Part shown: positions 1 through 9,879 of the stretch, one piece after another
How the letters are laid out: every line of letters starts with the position of its first letter
How positions within the stretch are numbered: position 1 is the first letter of the stretch
NCBI GenBank assembly: GCA_037783415.1
Contig: JAZGTN010000009.1
Coordinates: forward strand, 10,354,001 to 10,418,000
DNA: 64,000 nt
Direction: 5' to 3'
DNA from: Leptasterias polaris
Lineage: Eukaryota > Echinodermata > Asteroidea > Forcipulatida > Asteriidae
Made by a program: the position numbers and the translations under genes
Notes under the pieces: model-generated
The model's database searches: none
Told to the model about the DNA's origin: nothing
Seen by the model: the letters and a program-made list of their open reading frames with translations, nothing else

Positions 1-704
1 GGGTACACTTTTGGTAATTGTCAAAGAACAGCAGTATCCTCACTTGGGGTATCCCTACATGCATAAAATAACAAACCTGTGAAAATTTGAGCTCCATTGG
101 TCATAGTTGCAATGAAATAATGAAGAAAATAAATACCCTTTTCACATAGAATTGTGTGCTTCCAGATGCCTTCCATAGATTCAAATTTGGGGGTGAAACA
201 TTACCACTTTCTCTTATAAAACTGCATCACTTAAAGGCACTCTACACGTTTGGTAATTACTCAAAATATATATTAGCATAAAAACTTACTTGGTAACCAG
301 CAACGGAGAGCTGTTGATAGTATAAAACATTGTGAGAAACCACTCCCTCTGAAGTAACGTATTTTTTGAGAAAGAGGTAACTTCTCACTAAAATAATAAA
401 AGGCTTCATGCATGAAGCTTTTTATTAGCATCTGAAAGCACACAAAATTGTGCAACAAGGGTGTTTTTTCTTTCTTTATTTTCTTGCAACTTCGATGACC
501 GATTCAGTCCAAATTTTCACAGGTTTGTTATTTTATGCATATGTTGGGATACACCAAGTGAGAATACTGGTCTTTGACAATTACCAAACATGTTCAGTGG
601 GGGATCGTTTCTAGCAATTGTCTATTAATACCAACAGCTCTCCAGTGCTCTTTTGTAAGTAAGTTTTTGTGGTCAATAACTTGTGAAGTAATTACCAAAA
701 GTAC
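1..704. mobile_element. MITE family C, outer copy split by a second copy
   Basis: Positions 1-230 and about 600-704 look like the two halves of one inverted-repeat element. The left part has TTTGGTAATTGTCAAAG and the right part ends in GTAATTACCAAAAGTACA. Its left terminus lies before the window. The middle is occupied by a second copy of the same family. Complete copies at 32389 and 50963 define the family. No coding capacity. Confidence 0.6.
235..598. mobile_element. MITE family C, inner copy
   Basis: The element begins AGGCACTCTACACGTTTGG directly after TTAA (231-234). It runs through the family's shared interior and ends near ACAATTACCAAACATGTTCAG. The TTAA on the left is the usual target of piggyBac-type transposition. 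The right end has decayed. Confidence 0.65.
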
Positions 705-841
705 ATCCTGTTAGTATGACAACATCAGTTTTTCGTTGTGGTGGCGATTCTTCTGACACATCTACTTTGTATTTATTTGTTATTCCTTGTTTTCGGGGCT
801 GTAGATGATTACTTAAATTGTTGTTTCTAGCGATCCACTTT

Positions 842-1058
842 CTATATCGACGATGTGACCTCTGTTTACATTCAAACCGCCCTCTGTTGACAAGTCTGTT
901 GTCCAAGTCATGTTCCGCCGGGCAAAAAGACGCGTAGTCATGGTAATATTGCGTGTACTTTCTAGCTGGCTGTCAAGTACACAAAGGTTTTGCCCGGCGA
1001 CATGCGCGCGCATCATGTTATGATTTTCAAATGACGTCAGAGGTCACATCGTCTATAG
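842..1058. mobile_element. Palindromic MITE
   Basis: The left end (842-864) and right end (1038-1058) are inverted copies around GATGTGACCTCTG. A second inner pair, CGCCGGGCAAAA near 917 and TTTTGCCCGGCG near 988, extends the foldback. There is no ORF of note. The unassigned flanks 705-841 and 1059-1262 show no gene. Confidence 0.6.
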
Positions 1059-1262
1059 CGTGAACTTTTGAAACCTTTGATATGACCAACTCTTCCGTAC
1101 AATACAGACGTAAAGAAAACCAAGGTCGTCGAATCATAGACGCATCGTGTATCCCTGTCGCCTTTCAACTATTGCAAAGAAAAATATGGCGCTAATTTTC
1201 AGAAAGGGGATTTATGAGAGTTTTATTAAACTCAATTGACCTCGCATGAGTGGATCCTTAAC

Positions 1263-1469
1263 GGGACACGTTGCCTTGGATCGGGCGAGTTGGTCTATAA
1301 AAAGCGTTTGTAACCGTTTGTTATGAGATGCATATGGTTAGAAAGATGTTTTAAAAGTAGAATACAATGATCCACACAAATATGCCTCGAAATTGCGTGG
1401 TTTTCCTTTTACTTTGCGAACTAACACGGTCCGCCATTTAGTGGAGTCCAATCCAAGGCAACGTGTCCC
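1263..1469. mobile_element. MITE family A with 19-bp inverted ends
   Basis: The left end GGGACACGTTGCCTTGGAT (1263-1281) and the right end ATCCAAGGCAACGTGTCCC (1451-1469) are perfect inverted repeats. The outer flanks read TTAAC and TTTAA, consistent with a TTAA target with one changed base. The interior is non-coding. Its right half is reused in the tandem array that follows. Confidence 0.75.
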
Positions 1470-2697
1470 TTTAATGTAGTTTGAGCCAAGTGCTGACTGG
1501 CTTGCATGGACTGAACGGAACAACCACCCTTATAAAAATACACTACAGTTTTAAAGTATTAAAATCGTAGTTTTATTAAGGCGGTTGAAGTTTTACTATA
1601 TTAATTGAAGTTTAAAGGCCCTGTACACTATTGGTAGGATCGAAAAACTTAAATGTTCACAGATTCACACATAACTTACATGATTTAAAGTAAGTAATGG
1701 TAGAAAGGGTTCCTTAAAATTGCGTGGTTTTCCTTTTACTTTGCGAACTAACACGGTCCGCCATTTAGTGGAGTCCAATCCAAGGCAACGTGTCCCTTTA
1801 ATGTAGTTTGAGCCAAGTGCTGACTGGCTTGCATGGACTGAACGGAACAACCACCCTTATAAAAATCCACTACAGTTTTAAAGTATTAAAATCGTAGTTT
1901 TATTAAGGCGGTTGAAGTTTTACTATATTAATTGAAGTTTAAAGGCCTGTACACTATTGGTAGGATCGAAAAACTCAAATGTTCACAGATTCACACATAA
2001 CTTACATGATTTAAAGTAAGTAATGGTAGAAAGGGTTCCTTAAAATTGCGTGGTTTTCCTTTTACTTTGCGAACTAACACGGTCCGCCATTTAGTGGAGT
2101 CCAATCCAAGGCAACGTGTCCCTTTAATGTAGTTTGAGCCAAGTGCTGACTGGCTTGCATGGACTGAACGGAACAACCACCCTTATAAAAATCCACTACA
2201 GTTTTAAAGTATTAAAATCGTAGTTTTATTAAGGCGGTTGAAGTTTTACTATATTAATTGAAGTTTAAAGGCCCTGTACACTATTGGTAGGATCGAAAAA
2301 CTTAAATGTTCACAGATTCACACATAACTTACATGATTTAAAGTAAGTAATGGTAGAAAGGGTTCCTTAAAATTGCGTGGTTTTCCTTTTACTTTGCGAA
2401 CTAACACGGTCCGCCATTTAGTGGAGTCCAATCCAAGGCAACGTGTCCCTTTAATGTAGTTTGAGCCAAGTGCTGACTGGCTTGCATGGACTGAACGGAA
2501 CAACCACCCTTATAAAAATCCACTACAGTTTTAAAGTATTAAAATCGTAGTTTTATTAAGGCGGTTGAAGTTTTACTATATTAATTGAAGTTTAAAGGCC
2601 CTGTACACTATTGGTAGGATCGAAAAAACTCAAATGTTCACAGATTCACACATAACTTACATGATTTAAAGTAAGTAATGGTAGAAAGGGTTCCTTA
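1391..2697. repeat. 326/327-bp tandem array, four units
   Basis: Four nearly identical units begin at 1391, 1718, 2044 and 2371, each with AATTGCGTGG. Each unit contains the right half of MITE A, a spacer with TGCTGACTGGCTTGCATGGA, and the first 100 or so bases of MITE B. A 61-codon open frame recurs in every unit on the minus strand, but it is a by-product of the repeat. The last unit runs straight into a full MITE B. Confidence 0.9.
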
Positions 2698-2951
2698 AAA
2701 TATTTCTGCCTAAAATTCTATCGTTTCTGAGAAATGAGTAAAACAATAGTTTTTATCGCGCGCGATAATAAACTCGATGTTTGAAAAACAGAAAACACAT
2801 AAGGTCTCTTTTCACTATTTTCTCGTGATCTCGATGACCAATTGAGCTCAAATTTTCACAGGTTTGTTATTTCATGTATGTGGTTGATTACACAAAACAT
2901 GAAAACTGTCTGTGATTATTTTGTCAGCTCTACCAATCCTGTATAATACCT
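2596..2951. mobile_element. MITE family B, TTAA-flanked
   Basis: Begins AGGCCCTGTACACTATTGGT after TTAA (2592-2595) and ends AATCCTGTATAATACCT before TTAA (2952-2955). The ends are imperfect inverted repeats sharing ATTGGTAG. The 5' part is repeated in each unit of the preceding tandem array. Confidence 0.65.
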
Positions 2952-2955
2952 TTAA

Positions 2956-3366
2956 CGTGTAGTTTTTGTTACTCAATTTTATTGTCAAAGCAAGAAAAAA
3001 TGTGGTAAATTTACAGCAAACATGTAGTGTGTTTTCACTGTAGATTTGCAGACATGGGCCTTGTTGTCGTAGCCTACATGCCACCAATGAAATAACGTCA
3101 TAGAAACAAGCAGTTCATTTAAAGTTACTAGGACGGAACATCGTGTCAAAGTTAGGTGTACGGAAGGTCAAGCATTTTACTCATTGCAGTGACACCATTG
3201 AAGTGCGGGGTCTAGGTCCTCAAAGTGATTACTACATTCAATTGACTCTGCGTACGTGGATCGTTGCTGTTTATAGTTTGAGCCAACATTATTATTGTGC
3301 TGACTGGCTTGCATGGATTGAAAGTCCCGATTGTTACTACAGGAAGCCGTGTAACCTTCGAATACC
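2956..3366 (+). promoter_or_regulatory. Upstream region and probable 5' UTR of the lyase/EF-hand gene
   Basis: There is no TATA box I would defend. Around 3273-3325 the text AGTTTGAGCCAA, then TGCTGACTGGCTTGCATGGA, matches a segment present in every unit of the upstream tandem array, so this stretch shares ancestry with the array. A 123-codon frame beginning at 3143 overlaps exon 1 out of frame and is not supported. Confidence 0.35.
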
Positions 3367-3694
3367 ATGGGGCAATTCTTCACAACCATGCAGGATCTGG
3401 CAGAGAAGTACGACAAGAATGTCAAGAAAGACCTGGCCAAGCTCCAAGTTCTCCGCGATCTGGATCTGTTCGTTCTGGACAACTCAATCCGCGAGAGCAC
3501 CGTTGGGCAGCTGAGGAGCCACACCCTGGAGAACAAGTGGCAGATTTATGAAGAAGTGAAGCGATGTGGCTTCACGAACATCATCGTGGCATCCTTCTCC
3601 CATATGACCCGCGTAGATGATGTCTTCATCCAACAGCTCGTAGAGAAAGGAGAGGACCGTAAAGGTCTCTTTGCGTTTTCAGAGATAACGGAAC
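3367..3694 (+). CDS. Lyase/EF-hand gene, exon 1
   Basis: Encodes residues 1-109 plus one base, starting MGQFFTTMQDLAEKYD. It contains the catalytic-arginine motif LDNSIRES and the first barrel helix. The donor is GAAC/GTAAGT, phase 1. G2 with T6 is a myristoylation-type start. Confidence 0.85.
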
Positions 3695-6600
3695 GTAAGT
3701 AGCTGCATCAACGACCGTTCATTAATAAACTCCCCTTCTGTAATCGTCTTCATTATAACACTGGTTTGCTTCACAAATCAATCAAAGCAAAAAAGAATGG
3801 TGGAGTCCCATAAAAACTCTTCAAGAGATGAGGCATTCCGGATGGAGCAAACATAAGTCCCTCATCGCCAACCAACACAATGCCGATTATGCTTTCCGAC
3901 TAAAAACCAACGTCGACTCAAAATTGATTGCCAACGTTAAACCAATGTGATCATGCCGACCAAGAGCCAACATTGGTCCAACGTCGCTCGCCAACACAAC
4001 TCCAATATTTTTTTCCTATTCTAACCAACGTTGGCTCAACACTGATTGCCAATGTGAAACCAATGAGATACTAACGCCGACCTAGTCCTAGAGCCAACAT
4101 TGGTCCTCCGTCGGCTACCAACAAAATGCCTTTTTGATTTCCGACTTAAAACCAACCATTGACTAAACATTTATCGCCAATGTGAAACCAATGTGATACT
4201 TCCGACTTGTCGGGAACCAACATATTTACGCCAACGGCGATCACAGCGATCGTAACGTCAAAAGTTGACACAATAACAAAGCCGACGTTGCCGGCCAAAA
4301 GCCAATATTGGCCCAATACAAATGTATAATTTGGGAGGCCTTCACAGCCCAATGGTAAAACACATAAAATCTTATATATTATGGAGACTACAGTCTGATT
4401 TTTGAAAAGGGGCCATCTCAAAACTTGTTAAGTTGTTATTTGTATAAAAAAATTACTCTTAAATTTATGTGGAAATTATGCCACACAATGCAGCATTTTC
4501 CATGTCACCAGAGTAGCTGCCAGCTAGGCCCGGGAATGTCGCTCTTTTTAAGAATAAAAATACTTGACTATACTTGTACAGTACTTTTACGATGAAAGAT
4601 ATAGCCGTGTTAGTCTGATAAATGAACCAATGAAGGTTGTTGGAGCACTTATTAGAGACTAGCTTTTTACATAAAAAATTAATGCATGAGCTTTCGAATC
4701 GTAGCAATTACTATTTCATCAGATACAGTATATTGAACTGTGGGTCAACAGTTGACCCCACTATCAACCGAATGACGTTGGTGTTTAATAGTTGAAACAT
4801 CAAAGTAAGATGACATTATGATTGGGAAATGATTGGCCTTAATTTAATGAAAACTTAAAGTACATGTAAGTCGTGAAAGACTCGCATTTGAATCGTAGAT
4901 ACAAATCAGCTCGGTCACAAGAGGGAGACAAATAGTCATAGGAATGTCCAAAAAGAGAACAGACCTTTCTTTTGCAACGTCACAGCCCGAGTTTTTGCCA
5001 AACCAGGTTGGAAAAGTATGGAAAGCCATAACTGCAAATCAAAAACAGATTGCCATAGTGTTGAATTTGTTGGAAACAAATCAACCAATCATGGAAGGTA
5101 TTTCCGTTCATGAATCTTTACAGAAAATGTTGAATTTGGTCACAACATTTTTTAACACGATTGAGTGTTTTGCTAACATTCGGCCGTCCATGCCAACCGG
5201 CGCACTTTGTTTATCAACAAAAGAAAGGTCGATACAACCATTTGAGTGAATTGAACTGCAACATGAAAAAACTTCCCTGTCTATGTTTCTCTCTAAAAAA
5301 GAAAACAATCCCGAGACCCCCTCTTCCTTTCTCTTAAAGGCGTCAATGTTGCAAACGAACCACGTAAAGTGGGCACAGTTTACGATGGAATTGCGCTCAA
5401 GTAATTAACAGGAATGAGTAAGGACCCATTGACGAATCATTTATGTACCTTTGACTGGCAGGGTATGCCTACCTCCTGCTTCGCAAGATCACACGTGATA
5501 ACAATGATGGCTTAAAGGTTAACTTTTTTGTTTTTAGATACAAAGAACCGCATCCCGGACACAGAGACGGTTCCCATTGGAATGAGGAAGCTCAAGAACC
5601 TAGGACTGTGGAATACCATCCTGGAGGTGGACCTCAGCGACGGGGTGTACGACTTCACCAAGTTCACCATGGACGACATGTGCTCTCTCATCAAGAAGTG
5701 GATCAAATGGGTCCATCAGAACCTGAACAAGGACGCCAAGGTGCTTGTCAACCTGAGGGATATGGCAGACATGATGCCCACCCACCCCATTAGGGCATTC
5801 AAGCTGGTGGAGTACCTGGCCAAGCTGCCGGAAGACATCCGACCCTTCGGGGTGATGTTTGAGGAAGCTAAGGGGTCTTGCCTTCCGGAGGAGTGCGGTG
5901 CATGGGCAAAGTATATCCGCAAGATCATGGATATGAATAATTGGCCCGGGAAACTGCTGGTGCACGTTCATGAGAAGTACGGCTACGCTGACGCGGCTCA
6001 ACTAGAGGTGAGACGGGTTTTGAGTTGACATTCTGGCGGGTAACCGACAGGGTCAGGAGGCCAGAAGGTGGCATAACGAGCTTGGCTAAGTGTGGCTTCA
6101 GATGTTGGGGCTACGTTTTGTGTTGACCTTGATAGTTTAATAAAGTAATTACCCCAAAAATGTAAATAAAACTCGTCGGTAAAGACAATATGTTGAGTAA
6201 TAGCCACTGATTGCCTCTAAATTATAATTATGAAATTGTTGCTTGATGGTGTCACAATCACAAACTACCATTAATACATTGACAGAGTTTAATGAGTGGC
6301 TGTGACGGCACGTGGGGCAGTATCTGCATCGAGGGCGCCGCCATGGGCAACGCATCCACCTGCGTGACAATGATGAACCTAATCCGCATGGGAAACAGGA
6401 AAGTCCTGAAGAAGTTCAACTGCACCTACCTGAGGAAGGCCGCCATTAATGTGACCAAGATCACTACTGGAGACGGACCCCATCTGAAGCAGCCAGTGTA
6501 CGGCGAAAGGTCTCTGGACGTTGTCTTCAATCTGGCCAGGGAGGATTTCGACCTGGCGGACTTCTTTGGGGAGGAGGCACCTCTGAGGATAACACCTCTG

Positions 6601-7578
6601 GCCACGGATGAGATGATACGGATGCAGTTGGTCAAACTCTTCGGAGAAGACGAGCAGTTTACAACCGAACTCGCGCGCAAGATGAAAGAGGTCATGCTGG
6701 AAGATCTAAAGAGCAACCGGTAAGCTAGTTTTGGTTCAAGTTCTAGTTAAATAATTATACATCACTATCGACTGCGTTCCATTTGTACTTCGGTTGAAAG
6801 CAGAAAAATGACTTACACAAACTTATACAACCTACAAAGACCCAGTCGGCTGAGAGCAAAAATCCTTCTCAAACATACGGTACACGCACAAAGGTTTTTT
6901 TGTTTTGTTAGTCCTTTCAGCTCTCTGAGAAGACAGGAGGAGCATTTTTAGTGTGTCTTGCTCAAGGACAGACATCAGGGCCTGGGTTCAAATCCACACC
7001 CTGATAACCACCACAGCTCCAAAGTCCAGTGTGCTGGAACGTCTATCCAAGGACTTTACTTACAATGTAACTATAGGTGTCTTTGCATTTTTAATATTGT
7101 TTTTCACAATGTGGTTCTCCGTTACAGAAAGGAAGAATACATGAGTGTTGTGGGGCTTTCGGTGTTATTCGACCGGTCTGGTGGAAAAATCACTGAAAGA
7201 ATGAGGGACGCCATCGAGCAGATGGAGCTCAACAGCAATCATGCCGAGACCCTGATCGCAGACATCCGCAATACTTGGAACATCTGGGACATGAAGGACG
7301 AGGTGCAGGGAGACGACATGCTGGAGTTTGACTCATTCTACAACGGCTTCATGGCACCATACTTTTCCTGCTACCGCTGTTCAGAAACGCGGCAGGCTCT
7401 ACAGGCTATCGACATGGATGCGGACGGGCAGGTTGACTGGAGCGAGTTTCTGGTTTACCTCAAGTGGGCCCTGCACCAGTATCCGAACACTAAGACTACG
7501 CAGGAGCTTCTGGACATCACCTTCCGTAAAGGTATCATCCCGGCCATGCGAGACGAGATACTTCGCGAGAAGGACTAA
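3367..7578 (+). CDS. DRE-TIM metallolyase (HMG-CoA-lyase-like) with C-terminal EF-hand
   Basis: Four exons (3367-3694, 5538-6007, 6286-6719, 7128-7578) splice to 560 residues. The start ATG sits in ACCATGG, an optimal context. Residues about 30-300 follow the HMGL-like TIM barrel of HMG-CoA lyase and isopropylmalate synthase. LDNSIRES (38-45) stands where those enzymes have their Arg-Asp motif. HVH (252-254) matches the metal-binding His-x-His, and EGAAMGNAS (282-290) matches the conserved glycine/asparagine loop. The last exon carries a canonical EF-hand loop, DMDADGQVDWSE (506-517), and a degenerate acidic segment at 465-481. The N-terminus MGQFFT fits the N-myristoylation pattern, as in the cytosolic HMG-CoA-lyase paralogue HMGCLL1. 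Known for the family: divalent-metal carbon-carbon bond cleavage or condensation. Inferred: a metal-dependent lyase or aldolase tuned by calcium. The substrate cannot be read from sequence. Confidence 0.85.
3780..4330 (+). repeat. Degenerate ~120-bp tandem repeat with CCAACGTTGG motifs (intron 1)
   Basis: GCCAACGTT or GCCAATGTG followed by AAACCAATG recurs at about 3930, 4048 and 4176, spacings of 118 and 128 bp. The units are full of CCAACGTTGG and CCAACATTGG, which are near-palindromic. Copies are diverged, so the array is old. Confidence 0.6.
4310..4540 (+). mobile_element. Repeat family E, diverged copy (intron 1)
   Basis: Shares CAGCCCAATGG, TCTGATTTTTGAAAAGGGG, CATCTCAAAACTTG and AATTTATGTGGAAATTATG with copies at 21581, 55543 and 60640. 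No coding role. Confidence 0.5.
4944..5249 (+). CDS. Isolated 101-codon ORF in intron 1, unknown
   Basis: An open frame beginning MSKKRTDLSFATSQPEF and ending in a stop at 5249. The composition looks protein-like and a possible splice donor (GAAG/GTATTT) lies inside it near 5097. I recognise no domain and see no matching acceptor, and the frame does not join exon 1 and exon 2, which splice well to each other. It may be an old retrocopy or chance. The rest of intron 1 to 5537 shows nothing else. Confidence 0.15.
   Translation: MSKKRTDLSFATSQPEFLPNQVGKVWKAITANQKQIAIVLNLLETNQPIMEGISVHESLQKMLNLVTTFFNTIECFANIRPSMPTGALCLSTKERSIQPFE
5538..6007 (+). CDS. Lyase/EF-hand gene, exon 2
   Basis: The acceptor TTTTTAG/AT completes a His codon with exon 1 (residue 110). 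It continues TKNRIPDTETVPIGM to residue 266. It contains most of the barrel and the metal-binding HVHEKYGYADAAQLE at the end. The donor is GAG/GTGAGA, phase 0. Confidence 0.85.
6286..6719 (+). CDS. Lyase/EF-hand gene, exon 3
   Basis: The acceptor GACAG/AGT gives SLMSGCDGTWGS, phase 0. It contains the EGAAMGNAS loop, which aligns with the E-x-x-GN-A motif closing the active site in HMGL-like enzymes, and then a helical region (KKFNCTYLRKAAINVT). The donor is CCG/GTAAGC, phase 2. The downstream frame closes at once in the intron. Confidence 0.85.
7128..7578 (+). CDS. Lyase/EF-hand gene, exon 4 (EF-hand exon)
   Basis: The acceptor GTTACAG/A completes Arg411, then KEEYMSVVGLSVLFD to the stop TAA at 7576-7578. 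All of the EF-hand sequence lies in this one exon. The loop DMDADGQVDWSE has Asp at 1, 3, 5 and 9, Gly at 6 and Glu at 12, so it should bind calcium. A cysteine pair (FSCYRCSE) sits between the degenerate and the good hand. Confidence 0.85.
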
Positions 7579-7627
7579 CACAAATCAGAAGTCTAATCCA
7601 GACCAATGGAAACACAAACATATAGCT

Positions 7628-7680
7628 CCCCCCCCCCCCTCTCTCTCTCTACTCTCTCCGTCTCCCCCTCACCTGTTGGG
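7628..7680. repeat. Poly-C and CT-rich low-complexity tract
   Basis: About a dozen C residues followed by CTCTCTCT and C-rich text, in the 3' UTR or just beyond the lyase/EF-hand gene. Confidence 0.8.
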
Positions 7681-7681
7681 A

Positions 7682-7795
7682 AAAGTCGTTAAATGTCTGT
7701 CGATAGCGACACGGCTCTCTCGCGAGACTACTGTTCTGCACGACAATGGTCCCATTTAACGACTTGTACAATCCGATAGCGGTTTGTGGACGGAC
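7682..7795 (+). mobile_element. Terminal fragment related to the 13.26-kb Mutator-like element
   Basis: AAGTCGTTAAATGTCTGTCG, then CTCTCGCGAGA and CATTTAACGACTTGT, then CGGTTTGTGGACGG, follow the same order as the long inverted ends of the element at 13257-15578. Only an end is present. Confidence 0.5.
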
Positions 7796-7831
7796 TATGG
7801 GCTCTTCAGCACAATCGTACAAATTTTAAAT

Positions 7832-7837
7832 ATTAAA
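7832..7837 (+). terminator. Candidate poly(A) signal of the lyase/EF-hand gene
   Basis: ATTAAA lies 254 bp after the stop codon in AT-rich sequence. It is the first reasonable variant signal on this strand. A transposon fragment lies between it and the stop. Confidence 0.3.
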
Positions 7838-7839
7838 AC

Positions 7840-8937
7840 TATAGTTCAACATGAATAATAGCAATACATTTTGTATGGAGGATATGGAGTCATCCATAGA
7901 GAAATGGACTTGATCATCATCCACGCTAAGCGCACAAAATGATGAAAACACATGAGACCTACAGAGCAGCGGTATGCATAACTCATAAAAAGATAATTTG
8001 CTGCATTTTGTGACTAAACGCTGTTCTTTAATTTCATGAACAAGGTTTTTATTATCCGTACAGTCATAAATCAGTAGTGACGGACTGAGCAGACATTTAC
8101 CAAGCACATTGTTTATGTGGCAAGGGACACATCCTAAAGAAAATTTAAAAAAACATGTATACTGAGAGCACTGCGAGAGAACTCGTGGCTGTTCTTGCAG
8201 CGAGTGACGCTGTCAATGGTGATTGACTCAAGTCAAGAAAAACATAACAGCACCCACGTGGTAAATCCCAGCCATGCCATACTCCATGATATCCTCCCCT
8301 GTACCATAACACACAGTCTAGAAGAGGTGTCAATCAACAGGGGTCGGTAACTCGGTCAAAGTGGATGGAGAAACAAAAAACCTCCATTGCGCATGTACAC
8401 AAATGTCCTCATTGGTTTGTACACAAGCAATGGCCGCCTGGTTAATGTCAATGACACTACAACTCGGGCGCTAAGTCGCCATAAGTCTGAAGTGGCTTCA
8501 AAGGTCATCCAGCAAGGATCTAGGGGCTAATGATGCCCAAAAGGTCAGAGTTTAAATTAATATGTATTGTTTTTTATTTATTTATTTATTCATTCAGGCT
8601 TTAAAAAACAAAACAATACACAGAAGACTGAGAAAAAAACAGTCAGACCAATTATAAAAAACAGAGGGATATGTACAAATACAAAAACAAACAGCAGCCT
8701 AGGGATTGCCCAAAAGCGAACTAAATCACTATCTAAAAGAGCAACCCCCGTAAAAAAGGGACATAGAACAAACAGACAGATATTAAAAATACAAGCCTGG
8801 GAAGATTTTAAAATATACTCTAATAAAAACATTATGTACACTGTTATAAAAAAAGAAAATTACAAGAGTAATTGATAGGCTAAAGACTCAACTGGGTAAT
8901 TGTCACGTCAGTATGTGATTGATACTGAGGTGAATCA
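7840..8937. other. Intergenic, no gene seen; AT-rich repeat tail at about 8565-8880
   Basis: From 8565 a TTTATTTATTTATTTATTCA tract leads into adenine-rich text that looks like the antisense 3' tail of an old retroelement. No reverse-transcriptase reading could be recovered. The rest contains short random frames only. Confidence 0.35.
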
Positions 8938-9112
8938 ATAGACCTTATGCATATGACGTCATTTGAGTAGGGCGCCCTCACCTAGAGGTCAAAAGGAAGA
9001 TGTTCATTGGCCAATCTTGTGCGCCGCGCGTACAAATCAGCGCGTTTCCATTGTTTCATCATCAGTTTACCTCTAAGATGGCGGCTTGGTGACGTCAATG
9101 CATAAAGTTTAT
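8938..9112. mobile_element. MITE family F, first copy
   Basis: The left end ATAGACCTTATGCAT and right end ATGCATAAAGTTTAT are inverted repeats. The interior includes GGCGCCCTCACCTAGAGG and AAGATGGCGGC, and TGACGTCA-type sites lie near both ends. A second copy in the opposite orientation lies at 58582-58756. Confidence 0.8.
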
Positions 9113-9879
9113 AGCTTGTTCTCTTCAAGGACGATAAAACATTCCAAATAATATAAGGAAAATAGTTGAAAACGGAAAATTTATAAGAGTTTGTGCGGGC
9201 CAAATCCAATTTTGAAAAACATAACTGTCAACATGGCGCGTATTAGGAAGCAGTTCCGGCTCGATATTAATATACTTTTGGTGAAAGCAATGCAGAACAA
9301 AAACGTGAAGCATTCAGGGTCTAGCTCAACCACGTTTAAAACTCGGAACCAAAGTTATCTGAAAGAATTGGGTAGTTGTAAATTCTGGTTCTTCCTTTTA
9401 CAAGGCTTACAATTATTTTTTTTATTTTTTTTTATTTTTTTGCCGAGCCTTTTTTGAGCGAGGAGGGTACCATAAACCCAAGCATTTTAAGATAAGCAAC
9501 GTTCAAATAAGTAATTTTCGCTCTGGCTTGAGGAAGTTCCTCAGTGATACAGATAAGAATTCAGAATTGTGAATTGCATTTTGAAGAAATTAATTTATGT
9601 TTTGTGATTTCATCTTGAGGGAAATATTTTAAAGTTATAATTCATCTTGAAGTTGTTAATTTCACCATAAAGAAACTAATTTATTGACATGTTTAAATTT
9701 TTGCTTTTGTTTAACCTGAAACGTATATCGAATTTGTATGCCACTTAAATTATATTCAAAGTATTTTGAAAAGAGTAATCATGGTGTGAGGGACTTTAGA
9801 AATAAATTAAAAGAGAATTGTAAATCGAAAATCTGAAAGTTTCAGTATTAATTTATTTCATTGGTTGGCCCTACATGGC
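9113..9879. other. Intergenic AT-rich sequence, nothing recognised
   Basis: An 88-codon frame at 9191-9457 ends in a T-rich run and has no recognisable domain. No RNA gene or element boundary was seen. Confidence 0.4.

Noticed and set aside
1338..2503. Four copies of an identical 61-codon minus-strand ORF
   Set aside because: They follow the 326-bp repeat exactly and run through MITE ends. No coding signal beyond repetition.
3143..3551. Plus-strand frames overlapping exon 1 and a 119-codon minus-strand frame
   Set aside because: They are out of frame with the spliced lyase gene and cease where the true exon shows family similarity.
5600..6001. 133-codon minus-strand ORF
   Set aside because: It is the shadow of exon 2, whose plus-strand translation is conserved.
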